NCBI GenBank assembly: GCA_002406055.1
Contig: DHMZ01000084.1
Coordinates: 1-11,520 of the forward strand
Direction: 5' to 3'
Length of the DNA stretch: 11,520 nucleotides
Source: Spirochaetales bacterium UBA4629
GTDB lineage: Bacteria; Spirochaetota; Spirochaetia; Sphaerochaetales; Sphaerochaetaceae
Below are positions 1 through 6,383 of this stretch, piece after piece; the stretch's first letter is position 1, and every line of letters starts with the position of its first letter. The position numbers and the translations under genes were made by a program. The notes beneath the pieces were generated by a model that saw nothing but the letters and a program-made list of their open reading frames with translations, ran no database searches and had not been told where the DNA came from.

Positions 1-108
1 AAGATTCTTGGTGAAAAGAGTGGTCTCGAAAAAGGAAAGATTCTTGGTGAAAAGAGTGGCCTTGAAAAAGGAATAGCACTTGGTAAAAAAGACGGTCTTG
101 AAAAAGGG
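1..108 (+). repeat. 36-bp tandem repeat inside the Rpn-like gene, three units
   Basis: Units lie at 1-36, 37-72 and 73-108. Units 1 and 2 differ only at a GGT CTC / GGC CTT step, which is synonymous; unit 3 is diverged. The array may begin before the window. The period is an exact multiple of three, so changes in copy number keep the frame. Confidence 0.9.
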
Positions 109-222
109 AAACTTGTTACTCTTCTTTCTCTTGTTAAAAAAGGATATCTTCCTCTCGATAAAGCCATTGAAGAATCTGGATTATCAAAAGAAGAATTTGA
201 AAAAAATTTGAATACAGTATAG
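1..222 (+). CDS. C-terminal tail of Rpn-family (PD-(D/E)XK) transposase-like nuclease, partial
   Basis: This reading frame enters from the left edge and ends at TAG 220-222, giving 73 residues. It opens with three 12-residue units, KILGEKSGLEKG, the same again, and IALGKKDGLEKG. A short helical ending follows (KLVTLLSLVKKGYLPLDKAIEESGLSKEEF). Lysine/glutamate-rich GLEKG repeats followed by a small 'LLsLvkkGyls.eeAa...gls.eef' ending are typical of the C-terminus of Rpn/YhgA-like recombination-promoting nucleases (PD-(D/E)XK transposase family). The catalytic part would lie upstream of the window, so activity cannot be judged. The first two units differ at only two bases, both silent. The alternative is another protein with the same repeat tail; the family call is from pattern recognition. 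Confidence 0.7.
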   Translation, partial: KILGEKSGLEKGKILGEKSGLEKGIALGKKDGLEKGKLVTLLSLVKKGYLPLDKAIEESGLSKEEFEKNLNTV

Positions 223-246
223 CAGTCAAGTAAATATGTCTGAATG

Positions 247-286
247 AAATCCCCTTATTGTTATTATTTCGATAAGAGGATTTTTT
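247..286 (+). terminator. Intrinsic terminator after the Rpn-like gene
   Basis: AAATCCCCTTAT (247-258) pairs with ATAAGAGGATTT (272-283), eleven of twelve positions with one C-A mismatch. The loop is 13 nt and the 3' arm runs directly into a T run (281-286). It lies 25 bp after the stop codon of the upstream gene. Confidence 0.8.
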
Positions 287-432
287 ATAGCCTAGCAACT
301 ACAATAGCTAAGAGAGCTACTAACGTTTTATTTAGGTTCAATGATTTTTAACGTATTCTGTTTAACAGAAAACAATTAAACATATTATGTTTCTATCTTT
401 TTCTTTTTTCTAATTAGTTATATTCTTTAGTT
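287..432. other. Intergenic leader of the aminopeptidase gene
   Basis: No open frame of note is seen here. A perfect small dyad TCTGTT-T-AACAGA occupies 357-369. A weak promoter-like pair follows: TTTAAC at 361-366 and TATTAT at 383-388, 16 bp apart. A pyrimidine-rich stretch at 391-410 and a TA-rich stretch lead up to the start codon. No purine-rich Shine-Dalgarno precedes ATG 433. The promoter reading is tentative. Confidence 0.35.
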
Positions 433-1767
433 ATGAACAATCTACTTGAAAGATATTTAAATTTCCTAAATAAAGGAAAAACAGAAAGAGAATGCGTAAA
501 AGAAGCAATTCTTTTAGCAGAAGAAAAGGGCTATAAAGATATAGCAACTGTCTCTAAACTAAAGAGTGGAGACAAGGTTTTTGTTTCCAACTATGGAAAA
601 GCAATTGCTTTTTATCAGATTGGAGAAGAAGATATTTCTTTAGGAATGAATATCCTAGGAGCACATATCGATTCTCCTCGTCTCGATATTAAGATGAATC
701 CTCTCTATGAAGATAATGGAATTGTTTATTTAGATACTCACTACTATGGTGGAATTAAGAAATATCAATGGGTTACTCTTCCTCTTGCTATCCATGGTGT
801 AGTCTGCAAAACAAATGGCGAAGTATTAAATGTTGTTATTGGAGAAGATGACGATGACTTCACATTCTGTATTTCAGACATCCTTCCTCATATGGCTCAA
901 GATCAAATGAAGAAGACAGCAAGTGAATTCATCACAGGCGAAGAACTTGACTTAATTGTTGGTTTAAATGAATCAATAAAAGATAAGGAAAACAAAGACA
1001 AAAAGGATGCTGCAAAAGAAAAGATTCTCAGCATCCTAAAAGAAAAGTACGGAATCGAGGAAAGAGATTTCCTTTCTGCAGAGTTAGAAGTTGTCCCTGC
1101 AGGAAAGGCAAAGTATCTTGGCTTAGATAAGTCGATGGTTCTTTCTTATGGTCAGGATGACAGAATTTGTGCTTTTACTTCTCTCGATGCCCTACTCTCT
1201 GCACCAAAAACAACAGAAAGAACACTATGTTGTCTTTTAGTTGATAAAGAAGAAATTGGATCTGTTGGCGCAACAGGAATGGATTCTCTCTTCTTTGAAA
1301 ACGCAACAGCAGAAGTTCTCGATAAGCTCGGAAAGTATTCTTCTCTTACTCTAAAGAGAGCACTAAAGAATTCAATGATGCTTTCTTCTGATGTTAACAG
1401 TGCGTTTGACCCATTAAATGCATCTCTTTATGATAAGAAAAATTCTTCGTTCCTTGCTGGTGGCGTAGTTTTCAATAAGTACACAGGTGCACGTGGAAAG
1501 AGCGGAGCAAGTGATGCTAATCCTGAATTTATTGGAAAAATTAGAGCAGCACTAGAAGCAAAAAATGTATCTTATCAGATGGCAGAAATGGCTAAAGTTG
1601 ATGTTGGTGGTGGTGGAACAATTGCTAAGTTCTCAGCTTACTATGGCATGCAAGTTATTGACTGCGGAGTTGCAATTCTCTCAATGCATGCACCTTGGGA
1701 AATCTCATCGGTAAAAGACATTATTTCTGCTAATGATGCTTATAAAGCATTCTTGGAAATAAAATAA
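433..1767 (+). CDS. apeA: M18-family zinc aminopeptidase (ApeA type)
   Basis: This is a 444-residue cytosolic metallopeptidase predicted to remove N-terminal residues, often acidic ones, from peptides using two metal ions. The M18 metal and catalytic signature is complete. GAHIDSPRLD places His78 and Asp80. QDDRICA places Asp242. DKEEIGSVGATGM gives catalytic Glu273 and ligand Glu274. SSDVNSAFDP gives Asp320, and SMHAPWE gives His419. The segment THYYGGIKKYQWVTLPLAIHG (102-122) resembles the 'aminopeptidase 1' branch of the family. Length is normal for bacterial members. A lysine/glutamate-rich stretch at 181-206 is probably a surface insertion in the lid domain. The start at 433 gives a full-length N-terminus, but no Shine-Dalgarno is visible upstream. 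The gene stands alone between terminators. Substrate preference cannot be read from the sequence. Confidence 0.93.
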   Translation: MNNLLERYLNFLNKGKTERECVKEAILLAEEKGYKDIATVSKLKSGDKVFVSNYGKAIAFYQIGEEDISLGMNILGAHIDSPRLDIKMNPLYEDNGIVYLDTHYYGGIKKYQWVTLPLAIHGVVCKTNGEVLNVVIGEDDDDFTFCISDILPHMAQDQMKKTASEFITGEELDLIVGLNESIKDKENKDKKDAAKEKILSILKEKYGIEERDFLSAELEVVPAGKAKYLGLDKSMVLSYGQDDRICAFTSLDALLSAPKTTERTLCCLLVDKEEIGSVGATGMDSLFFENATAEVLDKLGKYSSLTLKRALKNSMMLSSDVNSAFDPLNASLYDKKNSSFLAGGVVFNKYTGARGKSGASDANPEFIGKIRAALEAKNVSYQMAEMAKVDVGGGGTIAKFSAYYGMQVIDCGVAILSMHAPWEISSVKDIISANDAYKAFLEIK

Positions 1768-1778
1768 GATTAAATAAT

Positions 1779-1811
1779 AAAGAGACTGGTTAATAGCCAG
1801 TCTCTTTTTTG
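1779..1811 (+). terminator. Strong intrinsic terminator between convergent genes
   Basis: AAAGAGACTGG (1779-1789) pairs perfectly with CCAGTCTCTTT (1797-1807) across a 7-nt loop, followed by more T residues to 1810. It lies 12 bp after the aminopeptidase stop. Read on the minus strand, the same hairpin is followed by TTTATTATTTAAT, so it may also terminate glnN, which ends at 1857. Confidence 0.9.
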
Positions 1812-1856
1812 TTACATAATATGTTTATTTCATTTTATGTTAAATAAATAATCATA

Positions 1857-3944
1857 TTAGTTGTAGAACAAAATATCACTATAAGTAGGAAGAGGCCAAT
1901 ATTCTTTAGAGACGATTAGCTCTAGGTCATCTGCATACTTTCTGACTTCTTTCATTCTAGGAATAACTTGACTGTAATAGTAGTGAGATTGTTCAGAACC
2001 ACTAAGAGAAAGAGCTTCCTTTATTGTTACATCTAATATAGAGCATTCCTTGTATAAGCTATTCGAGAGATCTAAAACTCGACTTAAGAGTTCCTGAGTT
2101 GGCTCAGTAACAGAAGAAGGAAGAACATCTTTAACATTCTTTATTGACTCAGCCAAGAATGATGCATACTTAACAGCTTGAGGATAGATACGTTTTAAAG
2201 CTATATCGAGCATAGAAAGAGCCTCAATATTAACAGTCTTTGAATACTCTTCATGATGAATCTCTTTTCTACTCTCAACTTCCTTTCTTGAATAAATACC
2301 AAACTCTTCAAAAAGCTTAATATTCTTTTCAGAAGTATATCTATCAAAAGCTTCAGGAGCTCCGACTAGATTCATTAGTCCTCTTCTCTCAGCTTCCTCT
2401 CTCCATTCATCGGAATAAGCATTACCATTAAATACAATCCTTTTGTGTTCAAGATAAACCCTTCCAACTAAAGAAATCACACTAGATGAAATATCATCAC
2501 ATGTCTTGAGCTCTTCATAGAAACTTTTAAGTGAAGATGCTACTGCCGTATTAATAACTACAGTTGGACCTGAGACAGAGAAAGAAGAACCTGGCATTCT
2601 GAACTCGAACTTATTTCCCGTAAATGCCATGGGACTTGTTCTATTACGATCAGTCGAATCCTTAGCTATTTCAGGAAGTACATGAACGCCTAGTTTCATT
2701 TTCTTATTCTTCTTCTCTTCAAAAACTGTACCTTCAGCGATGGAGTTTAAAACATCTTCTAAGTCACTACCAATAAACATAGATACAATTGCAGGAGGAG
2801 CTTCACTAGAACCAAGGCGATAATCGTTACCTGCACTAGAAACGCTTATGCGTAGTAAGTCTTGATACTCATCAACAGCTTTAATTACAGCTACGAAAAA
2901 TAGTAAGAATATTAAGTTGTCTTTAGGGTTATCGCCTGGTTCAAAAAGGTTAACGCCATCTGTTGTTGCAAGCGACCAGTTTATATGTTTACCTGAGCCA
3001 TTAAAACCAGCAAATGGCTTTTCATGCAAAAGACAAGCAAAATGATGCTTCTCTGCTATCTTCTTCATAAGCTCCATCGTTATTTGATTATGGTCAACAG
3101 CAACATTACAAACAGTGTAAACAGGAGCAAGCTCATGCTGGCATGGGGCAACCTCGTTGTGGCTAGTCTTTGCATTTATGCCAAGTTTCCACAATTCCTT
3201 ATCCAAGTCTTGCATATAGTCAGCAACACGAGTTCTAAGAGCCCCAAAATAGTGATCATCCTTTTCCTGTCCCTTTGGGCTTCTAGCACCAAATAGTGTT
3301 CGCCCTGTTAGGATGATATCTTTTCTTTTTTTATAATCATTTTCATCTATCAAGAAGTATTCTTGCTCAGGACCAACAGTTGCATTTACTCTCTTTACAT
3401 CATTCTTACCAAAGAGAGAAAGCACCTTTAAAGCATATTCATTAATAGCTTCCATACTCCTTAAGAGAGGAGTTTTTTTATCGAGAACTTCACCTGAATA
3501 AGAACAGAAAGCTGTAGGAATACAGAGAGTATCACCTTTAATGAAGGCATAGCTTGTTGGATCCCAAGCTGTATATCCTCTTGCTTCAAATGTTGCTCTT
3601 AGACCTCCAGAAGGAAAAGAGGATGCATCAGGCTCTCCTTTTATTAGTTCCTTACCTGAAAACTCAAGTATTACTCTTCCTCCATCAACAGGAGAAATAA
3701 AAGCATCATGCTTCTCAGCAGTCATTCCAGTAAGAGGTTGGAACCAATGAGTAAAGTGCGTTGCACCCTTTTCAACTGCCCAATTTTTCATTGCATTAGC
3801 AACACTATTGGCAACGTTTAAATCTAAATCTTTTCCTTCAGCAATTGTCTTCTTTAGTGCCTTATATACATCCTTAGGAAGGCGTTCTAACATAACTTCA
3901 TCATTGAATACAAGTGAACCAAAATAATCTCTTACTGTTTCCAT
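1857..3944 (-). CDS. glnN: Type III glutamine synthetase (GlnN)
   Basis: This enzyme makes glutamine from glutamate, ammonia and ATP in the cytosol. At 695 residues it has the size of the dodecameric GSIII class (about 700) rather than GSI or GSII. The N-terminal GSIII-specific region reads HFTHWFQPLTG (63-73) and GEPDASSFPSGGLRATFEARG (103-123). Catalytic-core motifs follow: GPEQEYF (191-197, acidic metal ligands Glu193 and Glu195), HNEVAPCQHE (262-271), NGSGKHINWS (315-324, ammonia/glutamate site His320), and DRNRTSPMAFTGNKFEFRMPGSS (432-454, the arginine and nucleotide-binding loops). The C-terminal third is the extra GSIII helical region. The start ATG 3944 follows AGAGGG (3953-3958) at 8 nt spacing. 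It is monocistronic with its own promoter and no nitrogen-regulatory neighbours. No defect is seen. Confidence 0.97.
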   Translation of the reverse strand: METVRDYFGSLVFNDEVMLERLPKDVYKALKKTIAEGKDLDLNVANSVANAMKNWAVEKGATHFTHWFQPLTGMTAEKHDAFISPVDGGRVILEFSGKELIKGEPDASSFPSGGLRATFEARGYTAWDPTSYAFIKGDTLCIPTAFCSYSGEVLDKKTPLLRSMEAINEYALKVLSLFGKNDVKRVNATVGPEQEYFLIDENDYKKRKDIILTGRTLFGARSPKGQEKDDHYFGALRTRVADYMQDLDKELWKLGINAKTSHNEVAPCQHELAPVYTVCNVAVDHNQITMELMKKIAEKHHFACLLHEKPFAGFNGSGKHINWSLATTDGVNLFEPGDNPKDNLIFLLFFVAVIKAVDEYQDLLRISVSSAGNDYRLGSSEAPPAIVSMFIGSDLEDVLNSIAEGTVFEEKKNKKMKLGVHVLPEIAKDSTDRNRTSPMAFTGNKFEFRMPGSSFSVSGPTVVINTAVASSLKSFYEELKTCDDISSSVISLVGRVYLEHKRIVFNGNAYSDEWREEAERRGLMNLVGAPEAFDRYTSEKNIKLFEEFGIYSRKEVESRKEIHHEEYSKTVNIEALSMLDIALKRIYPQAVKYASFLAESIKNVKDVLPSSVTEPTQELLSRVLDLSNSLYKECSILDVTIKEALSLSGSEQSHYYYSQVIPRMKEVRKYADDLELIVSKEYWPLPTYSDILFYN

Positions 3945-3978
3945 TATTCTTTCCCTCTTTTGATATTATCTAATAACA

Positions 3979-4006
3979 GTTATAAAATCCATTAGAGTAA
4001 AAACAA
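3979..4006 (-). promoter_or_regulatory. Putative sigma70-type promoter of glnN
   Basis: On the minus strand TTGTTT (4006-4001) and TATAAC (3984-3979) are separated by 16 bp. This predicts a transcript start near 3972 and a leader of roughly 28 nt that contains the AGAGGG ribosome site. No sigma54-type GG/GC element was seen. Confidence 0.5.
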
Positions 4007-4123
4007 AAAAGGAAACTCTTAATTAGTTAATAATCCTAACTTTTAAGTAATCTAAGCTCAATACTTGATGTATATTTATTTATATAATAATAAAATAAGA
4101 GACTCATTCAAAGATTTATACTA
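4007..4123. other. AT-rich spacer without recognised genes
   Basis: This stretch lies between the glnN promoter and the ATPase remnant. It is low-complexity and very AT-rich, especially 4068-4098. I see no coding frame, RNA or clear hairpin terminator. Confidence 0.5.
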
Positions 4124-4343
4124 TCACAAAAGATCTTTAATTATATCAACTAAATAAAGTGGAACATTTGTAATACTACCATCCTTACGATAGCCTCGTT
4201 TTGAGAAACGAAGTGCATGTTCTGGATTATGAGTGTTAACATATCGCTTAAACGAAGGAGCTGATTTGTCTCCTCCTCCTTTTACTTCAACAGGTATTAT
4301 CTTGGTTTTATTTTGAATAAATCAAATTTTCGATTGCATTTCT
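4124..4343 (-). pseudogene. C-terminal remnant of a DUF4143-type ATP-binding protein
   Basis: A frame without a start codon is open for 65 codons from 4321 down to TGA 4126-4124. It encodes FIQNKTKIIPVEVKGGG...YVNTHNPEHALRFSKRGY...TNVPLYLVDII. This matches the usual C-terminus of DUF4143 AAA ATPases: a PD-(D/E)XK-like 'iiPVEVKag' strand, a 'yaiRfs' strand, and a final 'nvPLYli' strand. Just upstream an in-frame TGA interrupts it. A shifted frame continues with RNAIE at 4343-4329, which looks like the damaged 'xxaEIDFiIq' segment that normally precedes this motif. The ATP-binding part and any start are missing, so this is a gene relic. Homology is inferred by eye, but the motif order is distinctive. 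Confidence 0.7.
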
Positions 4344-4582
4344 TATCACTAAGTACACCTTTTTTCTCATTAAACAATAATTTTGTTTACACATTTTTCC
4401 GAATATATTTTTAACATTTTTCAAATTGTTGTACCTGTCAATAGAAGTAGACCGACCACTTAAAGTAGCCGTCATCATATAGCCTTTTGCACTCTGTTCT
4501 ACAGCCAACCTTGTTATACCCTTGTTGATATGAGTATAAAGGGGTATAATAAGATAGAACAACTTATTCAAAGAGGCAAATA
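4344..4582. other. Intergenic region upstream of the AAA ATPase gene
   Basis: A 94-codon minus-strand frame crosses this stretch (4592-4308), but its first part covers the promoter of the plus-strand gene and its tail covers the pseudogene in a wrong frame. I recognise no conserved segment in it. The only clear content is the promoter and dyad at 4510-4553. The rest may be further decayed sequence of the neighbouring relic. Confidence 0.5.
4510..4553 (+). promoter_or_regulatory. Promoter of the AAA ATPase gene embedded in an inverted repeat
   Basis: TTGTTG (4522-4527) and a consensus TATAAT (4545-4550) are exactly 17 bp apart. Left arm CTTGTTATACCCTT (4510-4523) matches the reverse complement of 4540-4553 at twelve of fourteen positions, including a perfect 8-bp core TTATACCC / GGGTATAA. 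The right arm contains the -10 box. GTATAA also recurs at 4534 and 4544, one helical turn apart. The arrangement suggests an operator, though the binding protein is unknown. Confidence 0.65.
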
Positions 4583-6373
4583 ATGGAATCATCTAAAATC
4601 CAAGTCCATATAAAAGAATTAGAACAAAAGATTTCTAATCTACCACCTGGTTCTATTACGAAAAAGAAGGTAAACGGAAAAGTTTATTTCTATCATCGTT
4701 GGACTGAGAATAGGAAGCGAAGAGAAAAATATATTCCAAACGATGAAGTAGAAAACTATCGTACACTGATAGAAGAAAGAAAAAAGTTAGAAAATAAGTT
4801 AAAAGAAATAAAAACTAGCTTACCAAAAAAACAAAAGGTAAACACAACTTCTTTTATTACAAACGTTTTAACAGGAAGCGTGCTACGTTCTTTTTCAGCT
4901 TCAGTCAAAAACTATCGAAAGAGAGAGTGTTTTCAACAACTTCATAACTTTATTTATAGCGAGAATCATGACAAGGTTTTCATTTTGTACGGTTTACGTA
5001 GAACAGGAAAGACAACTATGATTCGTCAGATTTTTGCAGAAATGAACGATGAAGAGTTGGAGAAAGCAGCATTCATTCAAATAACGGTAAAAAATAATTT
5101 AGCAGATATAAATCATGACCTTAAAGAATTGGAAAGACATGGGGTATGTTACGTATTTCTTGATGAAGTGACAGTAATGGATGACTTCATTGAAGGTGCA
5201 GCACTATTTTCTGATGTATTTGCAACATGTGGCATGAAAATAGTATTGTCAGGTACGGACTCTTTGGGTTTTATATTTACAGAAGATGAACAACTTTATG
5301 ACAGATGCATTCTTATGCATACAACATTTATTCCATACCGAGACTTCGAGTATGTGCTTAACATTTGTGGGATTGATGAGTATATCCACTATGGAGGAAC
5401 AATGAGCCTTAGTGGAATCAACTATAATGAAAACTCAACATTCGCAAGCAAAAAGAATGCCGATGAGTATGTTGATACTGCAATTGCACACAACATTCAA
5501 CATGCTCTTTGCTGTTATCAAAATGGAGAACATTTTCGAAATCTAAAAGACTTGTATGAAAAAGATGAATTAACTAGTGCAATAAATCGCGTTGTAGAAG
5601 ATATAAACCATCGTTTCACACTAGAAGTTTTGACAGAAGAATGGAAATCCCATGACTTAGGAATTTCAAGAAGCAATCTTCGAAGAGATAGCAAAAAACC
5701 GACAGATATTTTAGATAATATCGACATCGCTAGTGTTACAAACAACGTAAGGAAGCTCCTAGAAATCAAAAACAAAGAAGAACAGACAGTAATATTAGAT
5801 AATGCACATGTAACAGAGATAAAAGAATACTTGGATTTATTAGATTTAACCAAAGATATTGATGTTTTCTCGTTACCAGATGTTAAAAAGAAATCTAGTC
5901 GCACTGTAATTGCTCAACCTGGTCTTAGATATGCGCAATCAGAAGCTTTAATAAAGAGTTTGTTACTAGATGAGACATTTAGTGCATTATCTCTGAAAGA
6001 GCGAACTTTTATACAAGAACGGATACTCACAGAAATTAAAGGAAGAATGCTAGAAGATATTGTCTTATTGGAGACAAAACTAGCAAACCCACAAAAAGAA
6101 GTGTTTGTCCTACAATTTTCTGTAGGTGAATTTGATATGGTAATATTTGATCCAAAGCTTGGCTCATGCAAAATTTTTGAAATCAAGCATAGCAAAGAGA
6201 TTGATTCTAGGCAGTATCGACATCTAATTGATAAAGAAAAATGTGCACAAACAGAACATCGCTACGGACCAATCACAGGAAAATATGTTCTCTACAGAGG
6301 CGAGACACAAATGGTAGATACTATTCAGTATCAAAATGTAGAAGAATACTTAAAGATGCTTAAAAACAAATAG
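4583..6373 (+). CDS. AAA-type ATPase (AAA_14/DUF4143-like) with C-terminal PD-(D/E)XK-like domain
   Basis: This is a 596-residue cytosolic protein of unknown biological role. Residues 1-80 hold a small lysine-rich module, LPPGSITKKKVNGKVYFYHRW...KYI, resembling the DUF6788-type 'PkGsi..k.inGk.YyYl.w...' element, followed by a charged helix. The ATPase core has Walker A YGLRRTGKTT (136-145, Lys143), Walker B CYVFLDEVTVMDDF (189-202, Asp194 and Glu195), a sensor-1-like strand VLSGTDS (221-227), and the 'r.l.f.PyrdFE' segment (240-256) seen in this ATPase group. Near the C-terminus GRMLEDIVLLET (487-498) precedes GEFDMVIFD and IFEIKHS, giving Asp518...Glu533-x-Lys535 as in a PD-(D/E)XK fold. All key residues are present, so it is likely functional. 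ATG 4583 follows AAAGAGG (4570-4576) at 6 nt. Proteins of this type are common in gut anaerobes and spirochaetes but their job is not established. Confidence 0.8.
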   Translation: MESSKIQVHIKELEQKISNLPPGSITKKKVNGKVYFYHRWTENRKRREKYIPNDEVENYRTLIEERKKLENKLKEIKTSLPKKQKVNTTSFITNVLTGSVLRSFSASVKNYRKRECFQQLHNFIYSENHDKVFILYGLRRTGKTTMIRQIFAEMNDEELEKAAFIQITVKNNLADINHDLKELERHGVCYVFLDEVTVMDDFIEGAALFSDVFATCGMKIVLSGTDSLGFIFTEDEQLYDRCILMHTTFIPYRDFEYVLNICGIDEYIHYGGTMSLSGINYNENSTFASKKNADEYVDTAIAHNIQHALCCYQNGEHFRNLKDLYEKDELTSAINRVVEDINHRFTLEVLTEEWKSHDLGISRSNLRRDSKKPTDILDNIDIASVTNNVRKLLEIKNKEEQTVILDNAHVTEIKEYLDLLDLTKDIDVFSLPDVKKKSSRTVIAQPGLRYAQSEALIKSLLLDETFSALSLKERTFIQERILTEIKGRMLEDIVLLETKLANPQKEVFVLQFSVGEFDMVIFDPKLGSCKIFEIKHSKEIDSRQYRHLIDKEKCAQTEHRYGPITGKYVLYRGETQMVDTIQYQNVEEYLKMLKNK

Positions 6374-6383
6374 AGTAAACTTA

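Noticed and set aside
1..108. 36-bp repeats as a CRISPR array
   Set aside because: The units are directly adjacent without spacers and are in frame within a coding tail.
223..432. tRNA or small RNA gene in the first intergenic gap
   Set aside because: No cloverleaf or T-loop pattern was found; apart from the terminator only short AT-rich dyads are present.
3024..3296. 90-codon plus-strand frame
   Set aside because: It lies wholly opposite strongly conserved glnN catalytic codons, has no ribosome site of note, and has shadow-like composition.
3991..4020. ATTAGAGT ... AACTCTTAAT as a terminator
   Set aside because: The arms need a bulge, contain few G/C pairs, and overlap the glnN -35 region; no T-run follows.
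4308..4592. 94-codon minus-strand frame upstream of the ATPase gene
   Set aside because: It begins inside the ATPase gene, crosses that gene's promoter, ends in the wrong frame over the DUF4143 relic, and shows no recognisable conserved segment.
5518..6195. Two minus-strand frames (5518-5904 and 5914-6195)
   Set aside because: Both are antisense shadows of the ATPase gene, rich in Ser/Phe/Leu as expected from the reverse of lysine/glutamate-rich codons.
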